From NCBI GenBank assembly GCA_000413015.1, contig KE332515.1, forward strand, positions 1,737,339 to 1,801,338: a stretch of 64,000 nucleotides of DNA, in the 5' to 3' direction. This document shows, one piece after another, positions 8,702 to 15,234 of this stretch. Positions within the stretch are counted from its first letter, which is position 1; each line of letters starts with the position of its first letter. Origin of the DNA: Treponema socranskii subsp. paredis ATCC 35535 (GTDB taxonomy: Bacteria > Spirochaetota > Spirochaetia > Treponematales > Treponemataceae). The notes under the pieces were generated by a model that was not told where the DNA came from, did no database searches, and was given only the letters and a program-made list of their open reading frames with translations. The position numbers were made by a program, and so were the translations under genes.

Positions 8702-8707
8702 ACGAAT

Positions 8708-8808
8708 GTCGTGTAACACGTGAATTGAAACTCTTTGTTTGTGTATAACGTTTACACTAGGCAGGTTCCGCAAAGTATTTTATGCGGAACCTGCCTGTAA
8801 CGTTTTTA
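8708..8808 (+). ncRNA. CRISPR-like regulatory RNA (CreR/CreA type), predicted cas autorepressor
   Basis: Positions 8708-8731 form a shortened repeat. It begins GTCG as the genuine repeat does, its hairpin is reduced to CGTG-TAA-CACG, and its last 13 nt (CGTGAATTGAAAC, 8719-8731) are identical to the array repeat. The Cas5c handle is therefore intact. The spacer-like part starts at 8732 and matches the cas promoter for 17 nt next to a TTC PAM, with mismatches at 6 and 12 only. A strong hairpin at 8760-8795 ends the unit. Such partial guides let Cascade bind and block a promoter without triggering Cas3 cleavage, as described for CreR/CreA RNAs in other subtypes. The RNA level and processing are inference. 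Confidence 0.8.
8760..8808 (+). terminator. Rho-independent terminator of the CRISPR-like RNA
   Basis: A perfect 13-bp stem, GGCAGGTTCCGCA (8760-8772) with TGCGGAACCTGCC (8783-8795) and a 10-nt loop, is followed by TGTAACGTTTTT on the plus strand. On the minus strand no T-run follows, so it serves the plus-strand RNA rather than the HIRAN gene. Confidence 0.7.
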
Positions 8809-8863
8809 CCTCCTACCGGCTTACAGCTCATCCTTGCGTCAGCCGAAGACGCCCATCCCCTCT

Positions 8864-9892
8864 TTATACTTCCACCCGCACGACGATACCGCCGCGCCCG
8901 TTTTGCATATCGCCGATACGCGCAAGACTCGCATTAAATCGGAACGTATTCGGTTTGGCGGCGCGAAGGATCGCAGCCCCGGTCGCACGGATATAGCCCG
9001 CGCGTTGCAAACCCGCATTGCCCAAGACTTTCGTGCAAACGTCTTCCGCCGAAACGGAAATCGCATTGGCATCGTGCGGATTATAGGGTTCGGCTTGCAC
9101 GCTCACACGGAGCGAAGCATAGAGCTTTTTCTTTGCATCGCGTACTTTCTGCGTGCCGGCTAAAATATCGTCGCCGATTTTTTCGGAAAGCGCATCATCG
9201 AAAAAATCCGATCCGTCGTTCCAATTGTAAAAATTCGTCCCGACGATGCCGATCGTAAACACCGCATTGCGATCTTTAAAATACCGTATAAACATCTGCT
9301 CGGGCGTTTCATTTGCGGTATCGGGTTTTAAAATATCTTTTGCCGCGCAATACAGCAAAAACCCCGTATCCGCCTTGCCCGCACCAAGCAGTGCATTCGT
9401 TTTGTAAAGCGCGGTAAAGGCGGCCGCATCGCTGTGCGTGCGCCCGTATAGCCACGCAAAAAGCGCTTCCGCCGCAATAGGTTTTACGATAAAGAGCGTA
9501 AGCTGCGGAAACTTCATAAACAAAGCCGTCCGGCGTGCAAGCAGTTCCGCGGCAAGCAAAGAATCGCCACTTTCGACCGCAAGTAAAAGCGCGCCGATGT
9601 GGGTCAAAAACGCAAACGTATCGGCATCCGCGATTTCAAAATCGTTTGCAAGATACACGCGGATGTCCCTGCAGAGCGTTTCGTCCGCATACGTATACCA
9701 TGTACTCGAAAAATATGGACTCCCGTCGAGCGTCTGGCGCGCGACGAGCATTCCTTCCGTGATGCCGTCGAGCTTTCCGCAAAAATCAAGCTGTCCCGTC
9801 CCCGTCCGATTAAAGCCCCAATAAAGAGAATCCGACTTTCCTTCCGCCCGAACGATGACATCCGCCTCGTTTCGATTTTTCAGTTCCGTCAT
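8864..9892 (-). CDS. HIRAN-domain protein
   Basis: 342 residues. The C-terminal part, roughly residues 245-325, reads as a HIRAN domain: VSVQAEPYNPHDANAISV, then KVLGNAGLQRAGYI and LARIG. HIRAN domains bind DNA ends or ssDNA and are found alone or fused to helicases and nucleases. The N-terminal 240 residues are unrecognised and mainly helical. The start has GGAGG 5 nt upstream. The first 20 nt spanning its ribosome site and start codon are identical to those of the neighbouring small membrane-protein gene. Its place next to the CRISPR locus may suggest a genome-maintenance or defence role, which is only an inference. Confidence 0.7.
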   Translation of the reverse strand: MTELKNRNEADVIVRAEGKSDSLYWGFNRTGTGQLDFCGKLDGITEGMLVARQTLDGSPYFSSTWYTYADETLCRDIRVYLANDFEIADADTFAFLTHIGALLLAVESGDSLLAAELLARRTALFMKFPQLTLFIVKPIAAEALFAWLYGRTHSDAAAFTALYKTNALLGAGKADTGFLLYCAAKDILKPDTANETPEQMFIRYFKDRNAVFTIGIVGTNFYNWNDGSDFFDDALSEKIGDDILAGTQKVRDAKKKLYASLRVSVQAEPYNPHDANAISVSAEDVCTKVLGNAGLQRAGYIRATGAAILRAAKPNTFRFNASLARIGDMQNGRGGIVVRVEV

Positions 9893-9968
9893 ACAAACCT
9901 CCGATCGTTAATTACAATCCCTCCGGATACGCGATTCCGACTGCCGTCAGCGATGATACGCAGCCTTT

Positions 9969-10295
9969 TCAAAAAGAAGTACATGCTCGCCAAACCCATG
10001 AAAAAAACAGAATAATACTGCCCAAAACAATCAACTCACCGATGAGTCCTCCCCATGCAGATATTTCAGAGTCTCTTCTGAGCCGTTCTTCCTCTTCCCG
10101 CATTCTAAGCACCTGTTTATACGCTCTTTTTGCTTCGTGAATGATATGAGTGTTTTCCGCAGAGGTAAGACAATAGCCTTGAATACTTTCCCAAGCATAG
10201 TCCATATCTCCGCCCGACTCATCCAGGCATTCAAGCGCCGTAAGCGCCGCTCCGTCCTGAAGCATCTTTCGATTTTTCATCTGTTGTTCCGTCAT
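9969..10295 (-). CDS. Small C-terminally anchored membrane protein, unrecognised
   Basis: 108 residues from the ATG at 10295, which has AAGGAGG 5 nt upstream; a longer frame to 10412 lacks such a site. A charged, probably coiled-coil middle (HEAKRAYKQVLRMREEEERL) precedes one C-terminal membrane segment, GGLIGELIVLGSIILFFSWV. That makes it a tail-anchored protein facing the cytoplasm. I do not recognise the family. It is probably co-transcribed with the HIRAN gene 76 nt downstream, whose translation-start block is a copy of this one. Confidence 0.6.
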   Translation of the reverse strand: MTEQQMKNRKMLQDGAALTALECLDESGGDMDYAWESIQGYCLTSAENTHIIHEAKRAYKQVLRMREEEERLRRDSEISAWGGLIGELIVLGSIILFFSWVWRACTSF

Positions 10296-10522
10296 ACAAA
10301 CCTCCTTGCGCACAGTTCGATAAACGTGCCGAATCGCTGCGGCACAATCATTGCCGTAACAGTGCTGTAAGAGCTTTACGAAGAAAGTATACAACAAGGG
10401 GTGTGTCAACAAGTGATACAGGTGAGCCGTTTTATTATTCTTTTGATTCGATCAAAACCGGTAAAAACCTGAAAAATCGCGGGCAGCGCGTTTGCGCACT
10501 TGCTACGTTCCGTCAATAGGGA

Positions 10523-10647
10523 ACCTCGAAAAACTGCAGTTTTTCGAGGTAACTTTGAAAATGCGATGTTGTAACTCGCGATAATACAGCGAGTTACAAC
10601 TCGTCAGCATCTCGAAAAAGTCGCTAAAGGTGAGTTTTTCGAGATGC
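10523..10647. repeat. Cluster of three perfect inverted repeats
   Basis: Three consecutive hairpins fill the gap between the small membrane protein and the WYL gene. The first is a 28-nt palindrome at 10523-10550 built on CTCGAAAAACTG. The second is a 12-bp stem 10568-10579 / 10589-10600 (GTTGTAACTCGC) with a 9-nt loop. The third is a 13-bp stem 10607-10619 / 10635-10647 (GCATCTCGAAAAA). The first and third share the CTCGAAAAA arm. The third overlaps the 3' end of the WYL gene and supplies its last codons; it may also terminate that gene. The remaining part of 10296-10522 shows no gene. Confidence 0.8.
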
Positions 10648-11640
10648 CCAATACAATTTACCCATCTTTCGAACTTCCGCTTTTACCGCTTTGACAAGTT
10701 CGGGCGGATTGAGTACGGTAACCGCGCACCCGAAGCTCATAACCCAATGAAGCGCTTCCGGCAGTTGATTCGTTTTAAATGAAAGATATACGCTGCCGTC
10801 TTTGTTGTGCCGAAGGCGCTGCGTCGGGTGCCAGCTGCGTTCCAAAATATACGTATTTATCTTTTCGTCGAACAAAAGCTCTATCTTCACCGGAGCGCCG
10901 GCGGTATTCCAAACGCCGAATTCGCTGTCGAAATATTTTTTCGGATTAAAATCTTTCGGGCGCTCAAAACGCTCTTCCGTCGTTTTCGGATTTTTCATCC
11001 GCGAAAAAGCGAATATCCTGCACTTTTTGTGTTTCAAACAATAAGCGAGCATATACCAGTTCCCTTTTTGGCAAATCACGTGATAGGGCTGGGCGAGCCG
11101 CACGCAATACGTTTTATCTCCGAGCGATTTGTATTCGAATTCGAGCGTACGCTGCATTTTCAGACTTTCGAAAACCGCATAAAAAACGCCGTTGTCTATC
11201 TGCGGCAGCGGATCGCTTATAAAGCTTAAATCGCCCGACAAAAAAAACGAATCGACGGAAACTTCTTCGGGCATAAGATTTATAATCGTATCGAAAATAT
11301 TTTTCATGGACGATTCGAGCGGCGTATTTCGGTATTGCTCCAAGAGCGGAATAACCGCCGACACCGCAAACAGATCGCCTTCGGAAAGCATGACGCTCTT
11401 TATAAAAAACGTCGGATCGGTATAATAATAACCGCGCTTTGCCTCATCGTATTCAAGCGGAGCGTTATACCGGTCGCGCAAAAAATCGATATCGCGCATA
11501 ATCGTACTGCGCGACACTTCAAACTTTTTACACAGATACGATGCGTTCGGAAATTTCCCGCTGCGGATGATTTCGTCGATTTTGAGAATGCGAAAAACTT
11601 TTACTTTTTCTTCACGGTCTTTTTTCAACTTTTTTGCCAT
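10624..11640 (-). CDS. WYL-domain transcriptional regulator (YafY/DeoR-like)
   Basis: 338 residues. The N-terminal winged helix-turn-helix reads KVFRILKIDEIIRSGKFPNASYLCKKFEVSRSTIMRD in overlapping parts, followed by RDRYNAPLEYDEAKRGYYY, the usual link in this family. The WYL sensor domain lies at about residues 140-260, with GNWYMLAYC in place of the WYL tripeptide and CRIFAFSRM after it. WYL domains bind ligands including nucleic acids, and members control CRISPR-Cas and DNA-damage genes in other bacteria. Whether it acts on the nearby cas locus is unknown. The C-terminus is encoded by the arm of an intergenic hairpin, suggesting the original end has been replaced. Confidence 0.88.
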   Translation of the reverse strand: MAKKLKKDREEKVKVFRILKIDEIIRSGKFPNASYLCKKFEVSRSTIMRDIDFLRDRYNAPLEYDEAKRGYYYTDPTFFIKSVMLSEGDLFAVSAVIPLLEQYRNTPLESSMKNIFDTIINLMPEEVSVDSFFLSGDLSFISDPLPQIDNGVFYAVFESLKMQRTLEFEYKSLGDKTYCVRLAQPYHVICQKGNWYMLAYCLKHKKCRIFAFSRMKNPKTTEERFERPKDFNPKKYFDSEFGVWNTAGAPVKIELLFDEKINTYILERSWHPTQRLRHNKDGSVYLSFKTNQLPEALHWVMSFGCAVTVLNPPELVKAVKAEVRKMGKLYWASRKTHL

Positions 11641-11792
11641 AACGTTACCAGTATAACACCGCTTTATAAAACGCGCAGAAAATATTTTCCGCGCCCGGTT
11701 TTTTCCCGTATTTTAGGTTTTCCCGCAGCAAAGCCCGATCGCGCCGCTTCGCCTCTTTTTTTTAATCGGGACGAAACCTTTTTGCCGGCCGC

Positions 11793-11872
11793 CCTTCCGC
11801 CGCTTGCTCACGCGCGGCGTCCTCGCTCCGCTCCGGTCGCTGCCTTCGGCACGGCTCCACGGCGGCGTAGGC
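11793..11872 (-). repeat. GC-rich dispersed repeat, copy 1
   Basis: Read on the minus strand this stretch begins GCCTACGCC and contains GGCAGCGACCGGAGCG and GCGCGTGAG. The same order of blocks occurs on the plus strand at 20043-20128 with scattered differences. Both copies are intergenic, so this is a repeated non-coding element rather than a gene fragment. Confidence 0.6.
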
Positions 11873-12171
11873 CGTATCGCGCAGCAGTGAAATCGGAAAT
11901 TGCCAATCAAGAATACGCGCAATCCTTTCTAACAGGTATATCCAAATGTATATTTTTGACACACTCAATCATATCAAAATGATACAATATGTATAGTTTT
12001 GACAGAATTTTTCCGAATCCGCAAATAAATCGGTACCGTTTACCGCGTATAAAATCTAAAGCTCTCGTTCCGATGCGAAATTTCCGGCAAAAACGCCGTT
12101 TTCATCGATTATTACCGCCTCATCCGAGATAAAATCGCCGAATTTCAGTTTTTTTACCTTTTTTTAGATAG

Positions 12172-12200
12172 TTGGCATAAAAATTGCCATAAAGATAGGT
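12172..12200 (+). promoter_or_regulatory. Possible hsp20 control region with inverted repeat
   Basis: TTGGCA (12172-12177) could be a -35 box. It overlaps a 5-bp inverted repeat TGGCA-(7 nt)-TGCCA at 12173-12189, which could be an operator. It is not a CIRCE element. The -10 box is unclear. Confidence 0.3.
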
Positions 12201-12292
12201 GAGAGCTGCGAAATCGAAAGGATCGCAGGCCGCTCGGAAACGGCTCTACAAAGCGGCTTCCGTGAATTACAAAAAAATATTGGAGGTTTGAT

Positions 12293-12724
12293 ATGAACGA
12301 ATTGGCACTTTTCAACAGCTTTTTTAACCACGCACTGAACGACACGATGAGCGATTTCAATTTCGGTACTTCTTTCAGCGTGCCGAAAGTCGACGTAAAA
12401 GAAACGAAAGACGCGTACATGCTTGAAATGGATTTGCCCGGCATGAACGAAAAGGACGTAAACGTCGAACTCGACCACAACGTTTTGACCATCTCTTCGC
12501 ATCACGAAGAGAAAAAAGAGGAGCAGAATAAAAACGCGAAAAAAGATGAAAGCAAATGGCTCATCCGCGAACGCCGCGTCAGCGAGTTCAGCCGCCGCTT
12601 TACGCTCCCCGACGATGTCAACGGCGAACAGGTTGCCGCGTCCTTTAAGAACGGAGTGCTCACGGTAGCCATACCGCGTAAAGCGCTTTCCGCTCCCAAA
12701 CGGATAGCGATCACCGCCGACTGA
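12293..12724 (+). CDS. hsp20: Small heat-shock protein (Hsp20/alpha-crystallin family)
   Basis: 143 residues. The alpha-crystallin domain spans about residues 28-130: VPKVDVKETKDAYMLEMDLPG, then VNVELDHNVLTI and the family hallmark FKNGVLTVAIPR. It is an ATP-independent chaperone that holds unfolding proteins in the cytoplasm. The N-terminus is short and Phe-rich (LFNSFF), as usual for bacterial members. GGAGG lies 6 nt before the ATG. The gene stands alone, with a strong terminator at 12802-12838. Confidence 0.95.
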   Translation: MNELALFNSFFNHALNDTMSDFNFGTSFSVPKVDVKETKDAYMLEMDLPGMNEKDVNVELDHNVLTISSHHEEKKEEQNKNAKKDESKWLIRERRVSEFSRRFTLPDDVNGEQVAASFKNGVLTVAIPRKALSAPKRIAITAD

Positions 12725-12801
12725 CGAAGGGTCATAAAAGCATACGGCACGGACGCATCGCACGATAAACAGACCGTGCCGTACAAGCAAAGTTTTCGGA
12801 G

Positions 12802-12838
12802 AACAGCCGCCGCGCGTTGCGCGGCGGCTGTTTTATTT
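12802..12838 (+). terminator. Rho-independent terminator after hsp20
   Basis: A 14-bp stem AACAGCCGCCGCGC (12802-12815) / GCGCGGCGGCTGTT (12819-12832) with a 3-nt loop runs into TTTTATTT. Confidence 0.9.
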
Positions 12839-12878
12839 ACAGACCCATAAAAAGTTTTTGTGATATAATACACACATC

Positions 12879-13946
12879 ATGCAAACAAAAAACAAACCGA
12901 ACTTCGCGTCGGACTATCTGGAAGGCGCTCACCCGGCGATTTTGCAGCGTCTTGCGGAAACGAATACGGAGCAAACTTCCGGCTACGGAACGGACGAACA
13001 CTGCGAACACGCACGGAACCTTATCCGAAAAGCTGCAAACAGCCCTGACGCCGACGTTCATTTTCTTGTCGGCGGAACACAGACGAATGCAACAGTCATC
13101 GACGCTTTTTTGCGCCCGTACGAAGGAGTCGTCGCGGCGGACACCGGACACATCTCCGTGCATGAAGCGGGAGCAATCGAAGCGGGCGGCCACAAAGTGC
13201 TCACGCTCGCAGGCATTGCGGGAAAGCTTTCGTCCGAAACGCTCAAGCGGTATCTGCACGATTTTTATGCCGATGAAAACAGAGCGCACGCGGTTCAGCC
13301 CGGCATGGTTTATATCTCCCAGCCGACCGAATGCGGCACGCTCTATTCCAAAAAGGAGCTGTCCGAAATTGCCGCCCTGTGCCGCGAATATGCACTTGCG
13401 CTTTACATCGACGGAGCGCGGCTTGCCTATGCGCTTTCATCTCCGGAAAACGACGTAACGCTTTCCGACCTTGCGGCCGTTTCGGACGCTTTTTACATAG
13501 GAGGGACAAAGTGCGGATCTCTTTTCGGCGAAGCGCTCGTCATTCCCGATAAAAACCTCTTACCTCATTTTGTAACGACGATAAAACGGCACGGCGCGCT
13601 GCTTGCAAAAGGCAGACTTTTGGGCGTTCAATTTGAAACGCTTTTTGAAGACGGCCTATACTTCCGCATCGGAGAAAATGCGATCCGCGCGGCAGATAAA
13701 ATCCGCTCATTCCTCGACACCCACGGTTTCCGGCAATATTTCGCTTCCCCTACAAATCAAATCTTTATCGTTTTGAAAAACGAAGATTACGCCCGGCTTT
13801 CTGAAAAAATCAGTCTTTCTTTTTGGGAAAAAGCGGATGAAACGCACTCCGTCATCCGCCTTGCGACAAGCTGGGCAACGACGGACGAGCAGGTCGAACG
13901 ATTGTTGAAAACGCTTTCGGAGCATTCATCATGCGGAAAATCATAA
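12879..13946 (+). CDS. ltaE: Threonine aldolase / beta-eliminating lyase family (PLP)
   Basis: 355 residues of a fold-type I PLP enzyme. Motifs: FASDYLEGAHPAIL at the N-terminus, TSGYGTDEH, the FLVGGTQTNA block, YIDGARLAYAL with the PLP-binding Asp, and GGTKCGSL, where the Lys forms the internal aldimine. The family cleaves L-threonine or allo-threonine to glycine and acetaldehyde. Some members are other beta-eliminating lyases, so the exact substrate is inferred. The stop codon lies inside the next gene (16-nt overlap), so the MGMT-like gene is translationally coupled. Confidence 0.9.
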   Translation: MQTKNKPNFASDYLEGAHPAILQRLAETNTEQTSGYGTDEHCEHARNLIRKAANSPDADVHFLVGGTQTNATVIDAFLRPYEGVVAADTGHISVHEAGAIEAGGHKVLTLAGIAGKLSSETLKRYLHDFYADENRAHAVQPGMVYISQPTECGTLYSKKELSEIAALCREYALALYIDGARLAYALSSPENDVTLSDLAAVSDAFYIGGTKCGSLFGEALVIPDKNLLPHFVTTIKRHGALLAKGRLLGVQFETLFEDGLYFRIGENAIRAADKIRSFLDTHGFRQYFASPTNQIFIVLKNEDYARLSEKISLSFWEKADETHSVIRLATSWATTDEQVERLLKTLSEHSSCGKS

Positions 13947-14239
13947 CGGAAGATTTGATATACGAAATTCTTTCGGCGGTCGAAGAAATCCCCGAAGGCA
14001 AAGTCGCAAGCTACGGACAAATCGCACACCTCATCGGCAGGGATAAAAACGCCCGCCTTGTGGGAAACGTCCTGAGCCGCGCTGAAGATTACGGCGGCTA
14101 TCCCTGCCATCGGGTCGTCAATCATTCGGGCCGCATTGCGCCGAATTTCCCCGAGCAAAAAAACCGCCTCCTTGCCGAAGGCGTTTCGTTCAAAAACGAC
14201 ACTTGCGTCGATTTGGAAAAGTACCGCTGGGAAATATAG
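13931..14239 (+). CDS. MGMT-like DNA-binding protein (O6-alkylguanine repair family)
   Basis: 102 residues corresponding only to the C-terminal DNA-binding/active-site domain of O6-methylguanine-DNA methyltransferase. The motif YPCHRVVNHSGRIA retains the nucleophilic Cys, unlike alkyltransferase-like proteins, which carry Trp there. The N-terminus IPEGKVASYGQIAHLIG is the helix-turn-helix. It either repairs alkylated guanine directly or flags it for excision. It overlaps the threonine aldolase gene by 16 nt. Confidence 0.88.
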   Translation: MRKIITEDLIYEILSAVEEIPEGKVASYGQIAHLIGRDKNARLVGNVLSRAEDYGGYPCHRVVNHSGRIAPNFPEQKNRLLAEGVSFKNDTCVDLEKYRWEI

Positions 14240-14350
14240 AAAACGCTTACGGATATTCGTTACGGTAAAAAATTTAATCGCCGATCTGATTGCGGAGATT
14301 AAGAAACTAACAAACGATCGTTTACAGATATACAAACAACCGTTCGTTAG

Positions 14351-14380
14351 TTATCCACATTGTTGAAAGACTGTGGATAA
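14351..14380. promoter_or_regulatory. Pair of DnaA boxes
   Basis: TTATCCACA (14351-14359) and its inverse TGTGGATAA (14372-14380) are both exact consensus DnaA boxes, facing each other 12 nt apart and 6 nt before the first parS. Confidence 0.8.
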
Positions 14381-14386
14381 GTTTGT

Positions 14387-14402
14387 TGTTTCACGTGAAA
14401 CA
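14387..14402. promoter_or_regulatory. parS: parS site 1
   Basis: Perfect 16-bp palindrome TGTTTCACGTGAAACA, the consensus ParB (Spo0J) binding site. Confidence 0.95.
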
Positions 14403-14645
14403 TTCGACAGGCTCGATCAAAATATCGGCAAAGTTTTGCCGCATACCGAAAACTATTCCATATTTTTTATAAAATCACCCTACTCCCGTGTCCGACTCTT
14501 ATACCGCCTTTTTTACTCGAATCTTAGCGCTGATGTATTTACTTAAAACCTCATACTTTCATTAACTCTGAACTTTATATCGCCGCGTCCTTTTCTTATA
14601 AGATTTTATAAAATCGCATTTGCGGAAAAGACATCTTTCAATAAC

Positions 14646-14661
14646 TGTTTCACGTGAAACA
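14646..14661. promoter_or_regulatory. parS: parS site 2
   Basis: Perfect copy of the same 16-bp ParB site, preceded by CAATAAC as at site 4. Confidence 0.95.
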
Positions 14662-14756
14662 TATCGGCTGAATACGGATTCCCATCTGCTCCGGTAAAGC
14701 GGCTCGCAGCGAATCCGCTTTATCCGTACCGCAGCGATCTCAAAACACATATAAAA

Positions 14757-14772
14757 TGTTTCACGTGAAACA
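14757..14772. promoter_or_regulatory. parS: parS site 3
   Basis: Perfect copy of the 16-bp ParB site. Confidence 0.95.
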
Positions 14773-14855
14773 CTCGGTAACAATCGTTCACAACTGACGC
14801 TGCCTACATAAAAAACCAATCGTATCGCCATTATCTCCGCGCGGCTTTCAATAAC

Positions 14856-14871
14856 TGTTTCACGTGAAACA
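14856..14871. promoter_or_regulatory. parS: parS site 4
   Basis: Perfect copy of the 16-bp ParB site; the fourth within 485 nt. Confidence 0.95.
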
Positions 14872-15019
14872 TTAAGCGCCCGACAAGGTTTTTCCACAAG
14901 TTATACCCATTGTTGAAAACTCTGCAATATTATGGTTGTTCCGTATCTACAGGTTTACAGAGCCTTTTGAATCGGCAACAGGCGGCGGCCGTATAGACGA
15001 TACCCAAAATCCTCAGATA

Positions 15020-15055
15020 AAAAAGAGAGCCGGACCGCTTTCCGCGATCCGGCTC
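15020..15055 (-). terminator. Terminator downstream of gyrA
   Basis: On the minus strand GAGCCGGA (15055-15048) pairs with TCCGGCTC (15034-15027), the stem extends inward with CG/CG pairs, and TCTTTTTTATC follows. It lies about 180 nt past the gyrA stop. Confidence 0.8.
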
Positions 15056-15234
15056 CTGCCTGATGACCACCCGCAACCGTATAAAATGCGCAACATCGGT
15101 TGTCCCGTATTATCCCATTATACGGCAATGATGTATTTTTGTCAGCACTTTCTTAAAAAAAACATGAAATTTCTTTAAAAAACCGATTCCGATAAAACCG
15201 CCTATTTTCTTGTATTATAACAAAATACATATGA

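Larger units (their letters stand above)
11641..12292. other. Gene-free stretch upstream of hsp20
   Basis: No credible gene is present in 652 nt between the divergent WYL and hsp20 genes. The GC-rich middle holds a copy of a dispersed repeat (11793-11872). The last 130 nt are AT-rich and probably contain the hsp20 promoter. Confidence 0.6.
14240..15234. other. Gene-free centromere/origin-like region
   Basis: Almost 1 kb between the MGMT-like gene and gyrA with no credible gene. It holds four perfect parS sites (14387-14402, 14646-14661, 14757-14772, 14856-14871), two perfect DnaA boxes (14351-14380), a near-match TTATACCCA downstream of the fourth parS, and a gyrA terminator. The context CAATAAC preceding the second and fourth parS is duplicated. 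This is most likely the ParB-loading centre of the chromosome. Confidence 0.8.

Noticed and set aside
8760-8795. Hairpin as a second CRISPR repeat of the regulatory RNA
   Set aside because: It shares no sequence with the array repeat and has terminator form; the RNA appears to have a single repeat.
8739-9163. Plus-strand ORFs overlapping the CRISPR-like RNA terminator and the HIRAN gene 3' end
   Set aside because: They cross a perfect terminator hairpin and are antisense to a well-supported gene; no ribosome sites or family features.
12164-12790. 208-codon minus-strand ORF
   Set aside because: Antisense to hsp20.
14562-14897. 111-codon minus-strand ORF between the MGMT-like gene and gyrA
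   Set aside because: It reads through three parS sites, each giving VSRET, and otherwise has no protein-like character; the frame is a by-product of the palindromes.
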